Assembly: GCA_964483175.1 (NCBI GenBank)
Contig: CAZAAT010000083.1
Coordinates: forward strand, 1-8,226
Length of the DNA: 8,226 nt
Direction of reading: 5' to 3'
Origin: JAAYHC01 sp964483175
Lineage (GTDB): Bacteria; Bacillota; UBA5301
The position numbers were made by a program, and so were the translations under genes. Below are positions 1 through 7,110 of the stretch, piece after piece. The notes beneath the pieces are model-generated. The model did no database searches. It had not been told where the DNA came from and was given only the letters and a program-made list of their open reading frames with translations. Within the stretch, counting starts at the first letter, position 1. Every line of letters starts with the position of its first letter.

Positions 1-279
1 AAGTATCTGAGCTATCTGCGGAAATGCCTGAATATTACTTATCGTTTCTCCGATCACCGGTTTGGTCAACTGCAGATTGATAAAGATAAAAGTGAAAAAA
101 ACTAGCCCGATAAGTAGGTATAACAACCACTTGGAGACTACAATGGTCCAAAAGACGGAAGCATACCCCAGGTTGTCAAACCAAAGCAGATCGGTATAAA
201 ACTCGGCTCCTAAGGACAAGAAACCGATAATGAGTATAACGCCAGCTATGATAAGATTGCTTAACTGCTTGATAGCCAG
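1..279 (-). CDS. UPF0182 family membrane protein, N-terminal part (runs off the left edge)
   Basis: This is the first 93 codons of a gene that continues beyond position 1. The visible protein has a hydrophobic segment at about residues 8-25, a loop with aromatic residues (YTDLLWFDNLGY, residues 28-39) and a second hydrophobic segment at about 50-69. That spacing and the loop motif are typical of the N-terminus of UPF0182 (COG1615) proteins. These are large multi-pass bacterial membrane proteins with no established function that I know of. The frame is open from the glyS stop codon but holds no ATG, GTG or TTG before the middle of the first membrane helix. I placed the start at CTG (277-279), six bases after the GAGG of a strong purine run. 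ATC at 271-273 is the alternative. It lies 18 bases downstream of glyS and is probably co-transcribed with it. The family call is from memory of the motif, so moderately sure. Confidence 0.72.
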   Translation of the reverse strand, partial: MAIKQLSNLIIAGVILIIGFLSLGAEFYTDLLWFDNLGYASVFWTIVVSKWLLYLLIGLVFFTFIFINLQLTKPVIGETISNIQAFPQIAQIL

Positions 280-281
280 TT

Positions 282-290
282 CCCCCCTCT
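282..290 (-). promoter_or_regulatory. Ribosome binding site of the UPF0182-type gene
   Basis: The minus strand reads AGAGGGGGG between the glyS stop and the membrane protein frame. Its GAGG lies 6 bases before CTG (277-279); counted from the end of the G run, ATC (271-273) is 8 bases away. No standard start codon is within reach, so this site is the main argument for a non-standard start here. Confidence 0.5.
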
Positions 291-297
291 TAATACG

Positions 298-1593
298 TTA
301 TTTCATCACGGGTCGCCACTGTAATTTGTCATGTAGATATGCCTTGAGCCCTTCAGTGGAAATGCGTTCTTGGGCCATAGTATCTCTATCCCGCACCGTG
401 ACTTGACCATCTTCTACCGACTCAAAGTCAACTGTGATGCAGTACGGAGTTCCGATCTCGTCCTGACGGCGATACCGCTTGCCGATACTACCGGTTTCAT
501 CAGTGATCACGGTAAAGTCATATTTTAGGTCTGTCTTGATCTTTTCAACCATCGTTTGAAGTTCGGGTTTCTTCTGTAGCGGAAAAATCGCCGCCTTATA
601 AGGAGCCAATCTAGGGTGAAGCTTAAGCACCACCCGTTCCGGCTCTTCGACGAAGGCATCGACCAGGAAAGTAAGAATGGTTCGATCGACACCGGCAGAA
701 GATTCAACAACAATCGGAACAAAGCGTTCATTAGTGCGATCATCAAAATAGCTCAGGTCTTTGCCGCTATGCTCAATATGCTGGGTCAGATCAAAATTGC
801 CCCGGTGAGCAATCCCCTCTACTTCTTGCCAACCAAACGGAAATTCGTATTCTACATCAAAACAGGCTTTGGCATAATGAGCTAATTCGTCAGGGCCATG
901 TGCTCTTTTGCGGAGTTTATTAGGGTTAATTCCCAAGCTAAGATACCAGTTCCACCGGTTTTCCACCCAACGATCAAACCACTCATCAGCATCCTTATCA
1001 GAAACAAAAAATTCCAATTCCATCTGCTCAAACTCACGGCTGCGGAAAATAAAGTTCCCGGGGGAAACTTCGTTGCGGAAGCTCTTGCCAATTTGAGCTA
1101 TCCCAAAGGGTACTCGCAAGCGCGTAGCAGCCTGGGTTAATTTAAAATCGACAAAAATTCCTTGGGCGGTTTCCGGCCGAAGATATACCACGGCAGCATC
1201 CTCTTCGACTGGACCTAAGAAGGTTTTAAACATCAAGTTAAACTGTCGAGCTTCCGTAAGTTCACCACCACACTCCGGACATGCCTCGGTAGTTAAGTGG
1301 TCAGCCCGGTAACGCCGCTTACACTGTTTACAGTCTACCAATGGATCAGTGAAGTTAGCCAAGTGTCCGCTAGCCCGCCACACATCTGGGTGCATCAGAA
1401 TGCTGGTATCGGCCCCGACCACATCATCACGCAGATGGACATTCGCATACCACCATGCATCCTTAATATTTCTTTTTAGCTCCGCACCTAGCGGACCATA
1501 ATCCCAGCAACTATTGAGTCCACCATATATTTCACTGCTCTGATAAATAAAGCCTCGTTGTTTACACATGGAGATCAAACGATCCACAATCAA
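298..1593 (-). CDS. glyS: Glycyl-tRNA synthetase, class II single-chain (alpha2) type
   Basis: The 431-residue protein attaches glycine to tRNA-Gly in the cytoplasm. It is the homodimeric type found in archaea, eukaryotes and part of the bacteria, not the GlyQ/GlyS tetramer. Visible landmarks are the N-terminal RGFIYQSSEIYGGL (13-26), GPLGAELK (33-40), a zinc-ribbon-like insertion with C88, C91, C105 and C108, the RPETAQGIF segment (139-147), class II motif 2 with FRNE (172-175) and REFEQME (186-192), and motif 3 SSAGVDRTIL (298-307). The rest, from about 320, is the anticodon-binding domain. Length is normal for the family, and all expected motifs are present, so it should be functional. The start is TTG (1591-1593) behind a purine-rich site at 1597-1605; GTG two codons later is also possible. 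It follows rodZ by 44 bases, too little for a T-box leader, so it is probably transcribed with the upstream genes. Confidence 0.96.
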   Translation of the reverse strand: MIVDRLISMCKQRGFIYQSSEIYGGLNSCWDYGPLGAELKRNIKDAWWYANVHLRDDVVGADTSILMHPDVWRASGHLANFTDPLVDCKQCKRRYRADHLTTEACPECGGELTEARQFNLMFKTFLGPVEEDAAVVYLRPETAQGIFVDFKLTQAATRLRVPFGIAQIGKSFRNEVSPGNFIFRSREFEQMELEFFVSDKDADEWFDRWVENRWNWYLSLGINPNKLRKRAHGPDELAHYAKACFDVEYEFPFGWQEVEGIAHRGNFDLTQHIEHSGKDLSYFDDRTNERFVPIVVESSAGVDRTILTFLVDAFVEEPERVVLKLHPRLAPYKAAIFPLQKKPELQTMVEKIKTDLKYDFTVITDETGSIGKRYRRQDEIGTPYCITVDFESVEDGQVTVRDRDTMAQERISTEGLKAYLHDKLQWRPVMK

Positions 1594-1596
1594 ATT

Positions 1597-1605
1597 CCCC
1601 TTCCT
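1597..1605 (-). promoter_or_regulatory. Ribosome binding site of glyS
   Basis: Minus strand AGGAAGGGG ends 3 bases before the TTG start and 9 bases before the alternative GTG (1585-1587). The AGGA part is about 8 bases from TTG, which favours TTG, but the purine run is long enough to serve either codon. Confidence 0.55.
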
Positions 1606-1637
1606 AGTTCCAAAATTTATCTCTGAATAATCCTGGA

Positions 1638-2642
1638 TTAATTCTCATCTAGATCTAAAAATCCTGCTAACTCGGGTTGGTTGGCAGCCTCATCGGGATT
1701 TTCAGACGCCGGTGGTTCCTCTCGACGTAAATCTTCAATAGTATAATGCGTTTCAGAGGTAAAGACACGGGTTTGCACTTGTCTTCCGATATCCCCGATC
1801 GGATTGCCGTTATGAAACACAGAAACGCCCCCCGGGTTGCCAAAGCGGACCTGAACCTTTTGTTCGCCCTGAGCTTCATACTTAGAACCGGCGGTAATTA
1901 TTCCAGTATATATTAGCTTACCATCAATATAAATTTCAACCCAGCAATCTTCACTAGCTGAAATTAAAACATTCACCGGTAGTTGGACTACAGTCTCAGT
2001 AATCACCTGACGAGAGGTTAGACTTTCGGTGACCATAGTCGATGCAGTGGTAGCTTCTGGCTCTGCAGTAACTACTGGTTCTAAGTCTTTTTCCCCCTCA
2101 GCCGGAAGATTAGACGGAATAGTCGATTCGGTAATACTGTGCCCACTCCCTGGAGCCTCTACCCCGTTGGGCACAAACACTACATACGTTGCTACTAACA
2201 ACAAAACCAAAGCGATGATTCCAACTATTCGCCGGTCTTGTTTAGATTTATTATGCAAATACTTTTGCTTGGCCGGCAGAATGATCGGGTTTTGCATCAT
2301 TCGGCCGCTTGATCGTTGTCTTGGCGCGTCGGTAGCACCACTCTCAAAGTCAGCTAAGCTAGTCTCATCAGCATCCGGATCAGCTTTGTCTTCGGCTAAG
2401 AGACCAGATATACGGTTATACTCCGCTACAAAATCCCAACCATTTAGCCCCAATGCCTCCGCATAGCTCCTCAAAAAGCCTTTTACATAAACTTCCCCCG
2501 GTAAAACTGAATGATCACCGGATTCAACAGCCTCCAAATACCTCTTCCTGATGTACGTTTTCTGCGCTATATCTTCGATGGTCAAGCCTTGCCTTTCCCG
2601 CTCTTGGCGCAGACGGTCGCCTAAACTTTTTATCGTGTCCAC
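1638..2642 (-). CDS. rodZ: RodZ/YmfM-like cytoskeletal membrane protein (HTH, one membrane segment, DUF4115)
   Basis: The 334-residue protein has the three-part layout of RodZ/YmfM. Residues about 5-70 form a Cro-like helix-turn-helix domain (LGDRLRQERERQGLTIEDIA, then IRKRYLEAVESG). A linker with basic residues leads to one membrane helix at about 139-158. After a Thr/Glu/Pro-rich linker comes an extracellular beta domain of the DUF4115 type (about 222-292; ASEDCWVEIYIDG, PIGDIG). In the family the N-terminal domain binds MreB and the protein helps maintain rod shape and wall synthesis. It lies directly behind the YmfK-like gene, as ymfM does in B. subtilis. The start is uncertain: the GTG used here (2640-2642) lies inside the Shine-Dalgarno sequence. 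ATA (2631-2633) or ACG (2634-2636) in the same frame would be better spaced and would remove only two or three residues. Function is inferred from architecture. Confidence 0.88.
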   Translation of the reverse strand: MDTIKSLGDRLRQERERQGLTIEDIAQKTYIRKRYLEAVESGDHSVLPGEVYVKGFLRSYAEALGLNGWDFVAEYNRISGLLAEDKADPDADETSLADFESGATDAPRQRSSGRMMQNPIILPAKQKYLHNKSKQDRRIVGIIALVLLLVATYVVFVPNGVEAPGSGHSITESTIPSNLPAEGEKDLEPVVTAEPEATTASTMVTESLTSRQVITETVVQLPVNVLISASEDCWVEIYIDGKLIYTGIITAGSKYEAQGEQKVQVRFGNPGGVSVFHNGNPIGDIGRQVQTRVFTSETHYTIEDLRREEPPASENPDEAANQPELAGFLDLDEN

Positions 2643-2647
2643 CTCCT
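2640..2647 (-). promoter_or_regulatory. Ribosome binding site of rodZ, overlapping the only standard start codon
   Basis: The minus strand reads AGGAGGTG, a full match to the 16S anti-Shine-Dalgarno end. It overlaps the TAG stop of the upstream gene (2646-2648) and includes the GTG at 2640-2642, which therefore cannot sit at the usual distance. From the GGAGG core, ACG is 5 bases away and ATA 8 bases away. The 8-base distance equals that of spoIIR and of the shorter ylmC start in this window. Confidence 0.75.
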
Positions 2648-3419
2648 AGCTACAATCAAAAGAGTTTACCGACATGGAAATTAAATCGTAACTGATTTCA
2701 TCATCTGGCCCAGCTCTAACTTCTAAGATAACATCCAGATCTTCCGGTTGAAGCAGACCTTCACGCAAAAAGATATCTGGATGTTCTATAACCTTATTAA
2801 CCGGACGACCCAACACCTGCCTAAGCAACCGCTGATGCTCAGGAATTGGGCGGTGGGCAGAGGTAATGGCATCGATTAACAAGACTGAATCATCTGAATA
2901 TGACTGTTCATCCAAGTCGGTGCGCAAAACCTGGCGAAAGGTTGTTCCGCTCACGACTATCCACCGTTTATTAGCATAAACACAAGCTGCTATAGTAGCT
3001 TCAGTCTTACCAACATTGGGTGAACCACGCAATCCAATGGTAACCGGGGCTCGATCGCATAAATAGGAGGCCATTAGATCGATAACTACATCTAAATCTG
3101 AGCGCAAAAACCGAAAAACCTGTGGCTTACCAGGCTCAGCAGAGACAACCTTGCCTCGGCGCAAGGAAATATAATCTACCAGGAATGGCTGGCGCAAGGA
3201 GGTGACTTCGATTGATTCAAAGTTGGCCAACGCCATCAGCAGTTGTCTAGTCTGTTTTTCGTCCGCCTGAAGCAAAAATCCCCGGATCCCTCTGCCAAGG
3301 CTGTTAACAGTTTGAATATTAATACCCAGCATCCCAAAGAGCGTAGCAACATCCCCTAATAATCCCGTTCGATCACGCACTATTTTATACTCGAAATACC
3401 AAGTTTGCAGGCTGCACAT
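2646..3419 (-). CDS. ymfK: YmfK-like protein (DUF3388) with ACT domain and P-loop, function unknown
   Basis: The 257-residue protein starts at ATG 3417-3419, which overlaps the ftsK stop in a TGATG arrangement, so it is probably translationally coupled. Residues about 8-75 look like an ACT regulatory domain (IVRDRTGLLGDVATLFGMLG, residues 12-31, with GINIQTVNSL after it). The second half carries a Walker A motif GSPNVGKT at about 132-139 and a hydrophobic strand ending in Asp, SVLLIDA (178-184), that could be Walker B. The combination suggests a nucleotide-binding protein controlled by a small ligand, but nothing shows which. In B. subtilis the same gene type (ymfK) precedes ymfM, and here it also precedes rodZ/ymfM. 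The name rests on this order and the ACT domain, recalled without a search. A TTG one codon upstream (3420-3422) is a less likely start. Confidence 0.82.
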   Translation of the reverse strand: MCSLQTWYFEYKIVRDRTGLLGDVATLFGMLGINIQTVNSLGRGIRGFLLQADEKQTRQLLMALANFESIEVTSLRQPFLVDYISLRRGKVVSAEPGKPQVFRFLRSDLDVVIDLMASYLCDRAPVTIGLRGSPNVGKTEATIAACVYANKRWIVVSGTTFRQVLRTDLDEQSYSDDSVLLIDAITSAHRPIPEHQRLLRQVLGRPVNKVIEHPDIFLREGLLQPEDLDVILEVRAGPDDEISYDLISMSVNSFDCS

Positions 3420-5806
3420 CAATACTCATCCTCAGCGTTGGATCTTACGAGTACTTCTCTAGGCTTACTACCCTGATATGGGCCTACAATCCCTTTAAGC
3501 TCCATCATATCCATCAGCCGAGCAGCCCGGGAATGGCCGATTCTAAAGCGTCGCTGTAGTAAGGAGATTGAAGCCTGTCCACTATTAATGACCAGCCGAA
3601 CTGCATCATCAAATAATTCATCATCAACTTCTTCGGTTGTATCCACCTTTAGAGCCCGTTCACCAATAACTGTTTCATATTCTGGGGCCCCCTGGCTTTT
3701 CAGGAACTCTACAACCGCCTCTATCTCTTTGTCCGTAATATATGCTCCCTGAATGCGTATAGTCTTGGCGGAGGAAGGTGACTGGTATAACATATCCCCT
3801 CTGCCGATAAGTCGCTCTGCCCCACTCGAATCCAGGATAGTCCGCGAATCAACCTGGCTGGAAACCGCAAAAGCAATCCGTGCGGGAATATTTGCCTTAA
3901 TTAATCCGGTAATCACATCGACACTGGGTCGCTGTGTTGCGACAACTAGGTGAATACCAGCGGCACGAGCCATCTGGGCAATCCGACAGATCGAATCTTC
4001 AACATCTGATGTGGCTACCATCATCAAATCCGCGAGTTCGTCAATAATTACAACCATATACGGAAGAGGCTCGACTGCTTCATTTTCCGCTTGATCGCCT
4101 TGCTCAGACTGTTGAGCAGCTTTGCCTTGACGCTTTTGTTGCTCAACTACCCACGCATTATATTTATCCATGCTGCGAACCCCAGCATTAGCAAAGAGCT
4201 CATAGCGATTCTCCATCTCCTCAACGACCCATTTTAGAGCAGCAGCAGCTTTTTTGGGATCGGTGATAACCGGAGCCAATAGGTGGGGAATGCCATCGTA
4301 AACAGCAAGCTCAACTCTTTTGGGGTCGATGAGCAAAATTCGCAGCTGATCAGGGCGAAGCCGATATAGGAGGCTAATTATAAAATTGTTAATACACACA
4401 CTTTTTCCGGAACCAGTTGCTCCGGCAATCAGCAGGTGTGGCATTGAACACAAATCAACAATTTGTAGATCTCCGGCCACTCCTTTGCCGAGAACTAATG
4501 GAAGTTTATATTTGGCTTGGTGATACTCGGCGGTAGCGATCACTTCGGAGATGCGAACCGTCTCTTGCTTCTTATTAGGCACTTCAATACCAACTGCTGC
4601 TTTTCCGGGTATCGGCGCTTCAATTCGAATATCCTCCGCAGCCAGCGCCAGGGCGATATCATCGGCTAAACCTACAATCCGGCTGACCTTAATGCCAGGT
4701 GCGGGTTGAATTTCATAGCGAGTAATAACCGGCCCACAATCTATCTGGACAACCTTGGCCTCAATCCCGAAGTTGGCCAAGGTCTCCTCCAACAAGCGTC
4801 CCAACTGAACCAATTCAGTCCGGGCTGCTTGTCCGCCGGTTTTTGCCGGAGGTAAAAGTAAATCCAGTGGCGGTAACAGATAAGCTCCGTCTTTAGATCG
4901 CCGCACGTTCTCCGGATTAAACTTCTCCGCTTTACTTTCTGACTCTGATTCTTGATAGGTATTGATGGCAATAGGAACCTCTCCAGTTGCGGCGACCTCG
5001 GGTGGAATATTGCGGCCTGTTAAGCGAGGCTCAGCTTTGCCTGGCTTAAATTGATTAGGCTTTAGAGCAGGCAAGGATTTGATAGCTTCATTAGCAGAGG
5101 TATCAACCTCCGATTTTGTCAAAACCGGAGATGTGCCTAAAATCGAATTACGAATGCCGCGGAAGCACAAGCCGATCAAATAGCCAATTCCGAAAAGTAA
5201 ACTGCGAAGAGTGCGAAAAATAAACTGAACGACTCGACCAATAAATTGGCGCATTGTTTTATCCAAGACCATAATGATCCCGATCAGCGATACGGCACCG
5301 ATGACTACATAAGTACCGATAACATCAAAAAACCGTAAGCTGACAAAAAGTAAAACAGCACCAACTACTCCTCCACCCTGAGCGGTACCCACTGGCCCAC
5401 TAATTTCTGCAAACGTCGCTGGAATAGTCTCCAATGGCTCTAAAACCAAGAGGCTCAGATGTGAATAGGTCAGGAAAACTAAGGATAATAAAAATACGCC
5501 CAATCTTTTTGGGGTTATCTGTAGCTTACGGCCGGTAAAGAGCGTATAAGAGTCAAAAAAACCCAACGCGGTAATCACCTTGGAACCAGACCCTAATAAA
5601 TATGTCACTCCACCCGCGACCCACAGTCCAACCTTACCAGTATTGAGGCCATACAAGCTTAATAAAATATAAACCAATGCCGCAGCTAACAAGACCCCTT
5701 TGATTTCCCAGCCCAGCTTCGAAGCTTTATTAACCTGAGTCTGCTGCGGTTTGCGTTTGGCGCGCCCCCTTGATTTTTCAGCCCGATTTTTTTTTGTTTG
5801 TGCCAT
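3419..5806 (-). CDS. ftsK: DNA translocase FtsK/SpoIIIE
   Basis: This 795-residue membrane-anchored ATPase pumps double-stranded DNA at the division or sporulation septum. After a Lys/Arg-rich cytoplasmic start it has four to five hydrophobic segments within residues 35-180. A variable linker of about 120 residues follows, then the motor. The motor shows DCGPVITRYE (356-365), PNKK (410-413), Walker A GATGSGKS (462-469), DPKRVEL (494-500), Walker B VVIIDELADL (585-594), the TQRPSVDVITGLIKANIPAR segment (624-643) and GRGDML (668-673). The C-terminal winged-helix gamma domain, with RRFRIGHSRAARLMDMME (752-769), reads orientation sequences on DNA. Length and motifs are normal. I chose ATG 5804-5806, ten bases after the pgeF stop; a 47-codon upstream extension would overlap pgeF by 131 bases. 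FtsK and SpoIIIE cannot be told apart by sequence, but the sporulation neighbours and B. subtilis order fit SpoIIIE. Residues 560-583 are a Gln/Glu-rich insertion before Walker B. Confidence 0.97.
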   Translation of the reverse strand: MAQTKKNRAEKSRGRAKRKPQQTQVNKASKLGWEIKGVLLAAALVYILLSLYGLNTGKVGLWVAGGVTYLLGSGSKVITALGFFDSYTLFTGRKLQITPKRLGVFLLSLVFLTYSHLSLLVLEPLETIPATFAEISGPVGTAQGGGVVGAVLLFVSLRFFDVIGTYVVIGAVSLIGIIMVLDKTMRQFIGRVVQFIFRTLRSLLFGIGYLIGLCFRGIRNSILGTSPVLTKSEVDTSANEAIKSLPALKPNQFKPGKAEPRLTGRNIPPEVAATGEVPIAINTYQESESESKAEKFNPENVRRSKDGAYLLPPLDLLLPPAKTGGQAARTELVQLGRLLEETLANFGIEAKVVQIDCGPVITRYEIQPAPGIKVSRIVGLADDIALALAAEDIRIEAPIPGKAAVGIEVPNKKQETVRISEVIATAEYHQAKYKLPLVLGKGVAGDLQIVDLCSMPHLLIAGATGSGKSVCINNFIISLLYRLRPDQLRILLIDPKRVELAVYDGIPHLLAPVITDPKKAAAALKWVVEEMENRYELFANAGVRSMDKYNAWVVEQQKRQGKAAQQSEQGDQAENEAVEPLPYMVVIIDELADLMMVATSDVEDSICRIAQMARAAGIHLVVATQRPSVDVITGLIKANIPARIAFAVSSQVDSRTILDSSGAERLIGRGDMLYQSPSSAKTIRIQGAYITDKEIEAVVEFLKSQGAPEYETVIGERALKVDTTEEVDDELFDDAVRLVINSGQASISLLQRRFRIGHSRAARLMDMMELKGIVGPYQGSKPREVLVRSNAEDEY

Positions 5807-5816
5807 CTGCCAATAA

Positions 5817-6629
5817 TCACTCCACCAGCCCAATAACTGCTGCCATTCTACCCGTTCGCCCTTGGTCTGATCGGTATGAGAAATATTCTTGCGGATGGCA
5901 ACAAGTGCAGTTTGAGCCACCAAAGATATTCTTGCCAGAGATTCCAATTCCCTGCAATATTAGGGAATTGGCCAGCGCAAGGTCGATGTACCAACCATCC
6001 GTAGAGTGGCTAATAAAGCAGAGATCATCGTACTCAGTCCAATTCTTGGTAAATGCTTCGACTACTTCAGGGCCAACCTGGAAACAGCATCCACCAATGG
6101 CTGGTCCAATGACCACCTGGCAATCACTTGGTTGGGTGCCATAGACATCTTTAAGCGTCCGTATCATTTCCACCGCCAGTTTGGCCAAGGTCCCACGCCA
6201 ACCGGCATGGGCTGCACCAATTGCTCCCCGCACCGGGTCAAAGGCCAAGATCGGCACGCAATCCGCGGTCATAATTGCCAGTGATACACTTGGCAAATTA
6301 GTGACCATAGCGTCTGTCGCCGGCAAGGCGCTATCGGATGATAAGGCTCCGCGCCCTACATCGTTATGGTCAACCACCGCGACTCGAGAACCATGCACCT
6401 GCTCAGCCCAGGTCGATCGCTCCAAATCTAATCCCAGTGCAGCAAAATAGAGTTGCCTATTCTTGGCCACAGCTTGGGGGTCATCTCCAACGTGATAGGC
6501 CAAGTTGAGCGAAGAAAAGGGAGGCTTGCTCGTGCCGCCTCCCCGCGTACTAAAGCCGTGGATTATTCGGCGATCCCCGAAGCCTTCAGCGGTTAAGACC
6601 GTTAATCCCATGGAGTAATGGGCGCGCAT
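5817..6629 (-). CDS. pgeF: PgeF/YlmD (YfiH family), laccase-domain purine nucleoside or peptidoglycan-editing enzyme
   Basis: The 270-residue protein belongs to the YfiH/YlmD family, also annotated as polyphenol oxidase or laccase domain. E. coli YfiH has been linked to correcting misbuilt peptidoglycan precursors (PgeF), and other members to purine nucleoside cleavage; which applies here is open. Motifs are HGFSTRGGG (24-32), WAEQVHG (74-80), TADCVPIL (121-128), HAGWRGT (141-147), GPAIGGCCFQVG (175-186) and the C-terminal SYRSDQGRTGR (251-261). H79, C124 and H141 match the metal-binding triad of the family. Length is normal. ATG 6627-6629 overlaps the nrdR stop by one base (TGATG), which supports this start despite a poor ribosome binding site; the Met at residue 7 is an alternative. 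B. subtilis ylmD also follows ylmC downstream of sigG, so the position is conserved. A perfect inverted repeat lies in its 3' part (5944-5971). Confidence 0.93.
   Translation of the reverse strand: MRAHYSMGLTVLTAEGFGDRRIIHGFSTRGGGTSKPPFSSLNLAYHVGDDPQAVAKNRQLYFAALGLDLERSTWAEQVHGSRVAVVDHNDVGRGALSSDSALPATDAMVTNLPSVSLAIMTADCVPILAFDPVRGAIGAAHAGWRGTLAKLAVEMIRTLKDVYGTQPSDCQVVIGPAIGGCCFQVGPEVVEAFTKNWTEYDDLCFISHSTDGWYIDLALANSLILQGIGISGKNIFGGSNCTCCHPQEYFSYRSDQGRTGRMAAVIGLVE
5944..5971. repeat. 10-bp perfect inverted repeat inside pgeF
   Basis: The arms CCAATTCCCT (5944-5953) and AGGGAATTGG (5962-5971) are perfect reverse complements around an 8-base AT-rich centre. In the transcript they could form a 10-bp hairpin about 140 bases before the ftsK start. 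There is no U-run after the stem, so it is not an intrinsic terminator. It encodes ordinary residues (ANSLILQGIGI). Whether it has a role as an operator, an RNA structure or nothing is unknown. Confidence 0.6.
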
Positions 6630-7084
6630 CAGGAATCACCATCTAATAAGGTTTGTAGTTCTTGCATAAAGCGATTGATATCCTTAAATTGACGGTACAC
6701 AGAAGCAAACCGAACATAGGCAACTTGATCGAGCTCTCGTAATTTGTCCATAACCACATCTCCGATGACCGCAGAGCTGACCTCGCGATATTCGTTGAGC
6801 AGCTCCTGTTCGACCTCGTCAACAAGTTTTTCGAGCTCAGCCAAGGGAATGGCCCTTTTTTCACAGGCCTTTACAAGACCAACTAAAATTTTATTACGGT
6901 CAAATGCTTCCCGGCGATTATCCTTCTTGATCACGATCAAGGGGAGTTTGTCCAACCGCTCATAAGTCGTAAACCTACGACTACACTCAATACACTCTCT
7001 GCGGCGTCTGACAGATGCCCCTTCATCCGTGGTTCGCGAGTCTAAGACCTTAGTCTCCTCATGACCACAGTACGGACACTTCAT
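6629..7084 (-). CDS. nrdR: Transcriptional repressor NrdR
   Basis: The 151-residue protein is a complete NrdR, the zinc-binding and ATP-cone repressor of ribonucleotide reductase genes. Residues 1-44 form the zinc ribbon, with C3, C6, C31 and C34 and the basic RTTDEGASVRRRREC stretch that contacts DNA. Residues about 49-139 are the ATP cone (VIKKDNRREAFDRNKI at the start), which senses ATP/dATP. Length matches the family almost exactly. The start is ATG 7082-7084 with GGAGG four bases upstream. It begins 26 bases after ylmC and overlaps pgeF by one base. No nrd structural gene is in the window and I found no NrdR box pair here, so its targets lie elsewhere. NrdR near sigG and pgeF is, as I recall, a common clostridial arrangement. 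Confidence 0.97.
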   Translation of the reverse strand: MKCPYCGHEETKVLDSRTTDEGASVRRRRECIECSRRFTTYERLDKLPLIVIKKDNRREAFDRNKILVGLVKACEKRAIPLAELEKLVDEVEQELLNEYREVSSAVIGDVVMDKLRELDQVAYVRFASVYRQFKDINRFMQELQTLLDGDS

Positions 7085-7088
7085 ATGG

Positions 7089-7093
7089 CCTCC
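7089..7093 (-). promoter_or_regulatory. Ribosome binding site of nrdR
   Basis: GGAGG on the minus strand, four bases before ATG. The gap is a little short but acceptable, and there is no other Met codon nearby. Confidence 0.6.
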
Positions 7094-7110
7094 AAAACGG
7101 GATGAACTAA

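Noticed and set aside
2029..2466. 145-codon plus-strand open frame opposite rodZ
   Set aside because: It is the antisense of a well supported gene, with no ribosome binding site or recognisable motif. The other plus-strand frames opposite glyS and pgeF were rejected for the same reason.
3419..5947. Longer FtsK starting at 5947
   Set aside because: It would overlap pgeF by 131 bases, and the extra 47 residues are pgeF read in another frame. ATG 5806 gives a normal Lys/Arg-rich N-terminus right after the pgeF stop.
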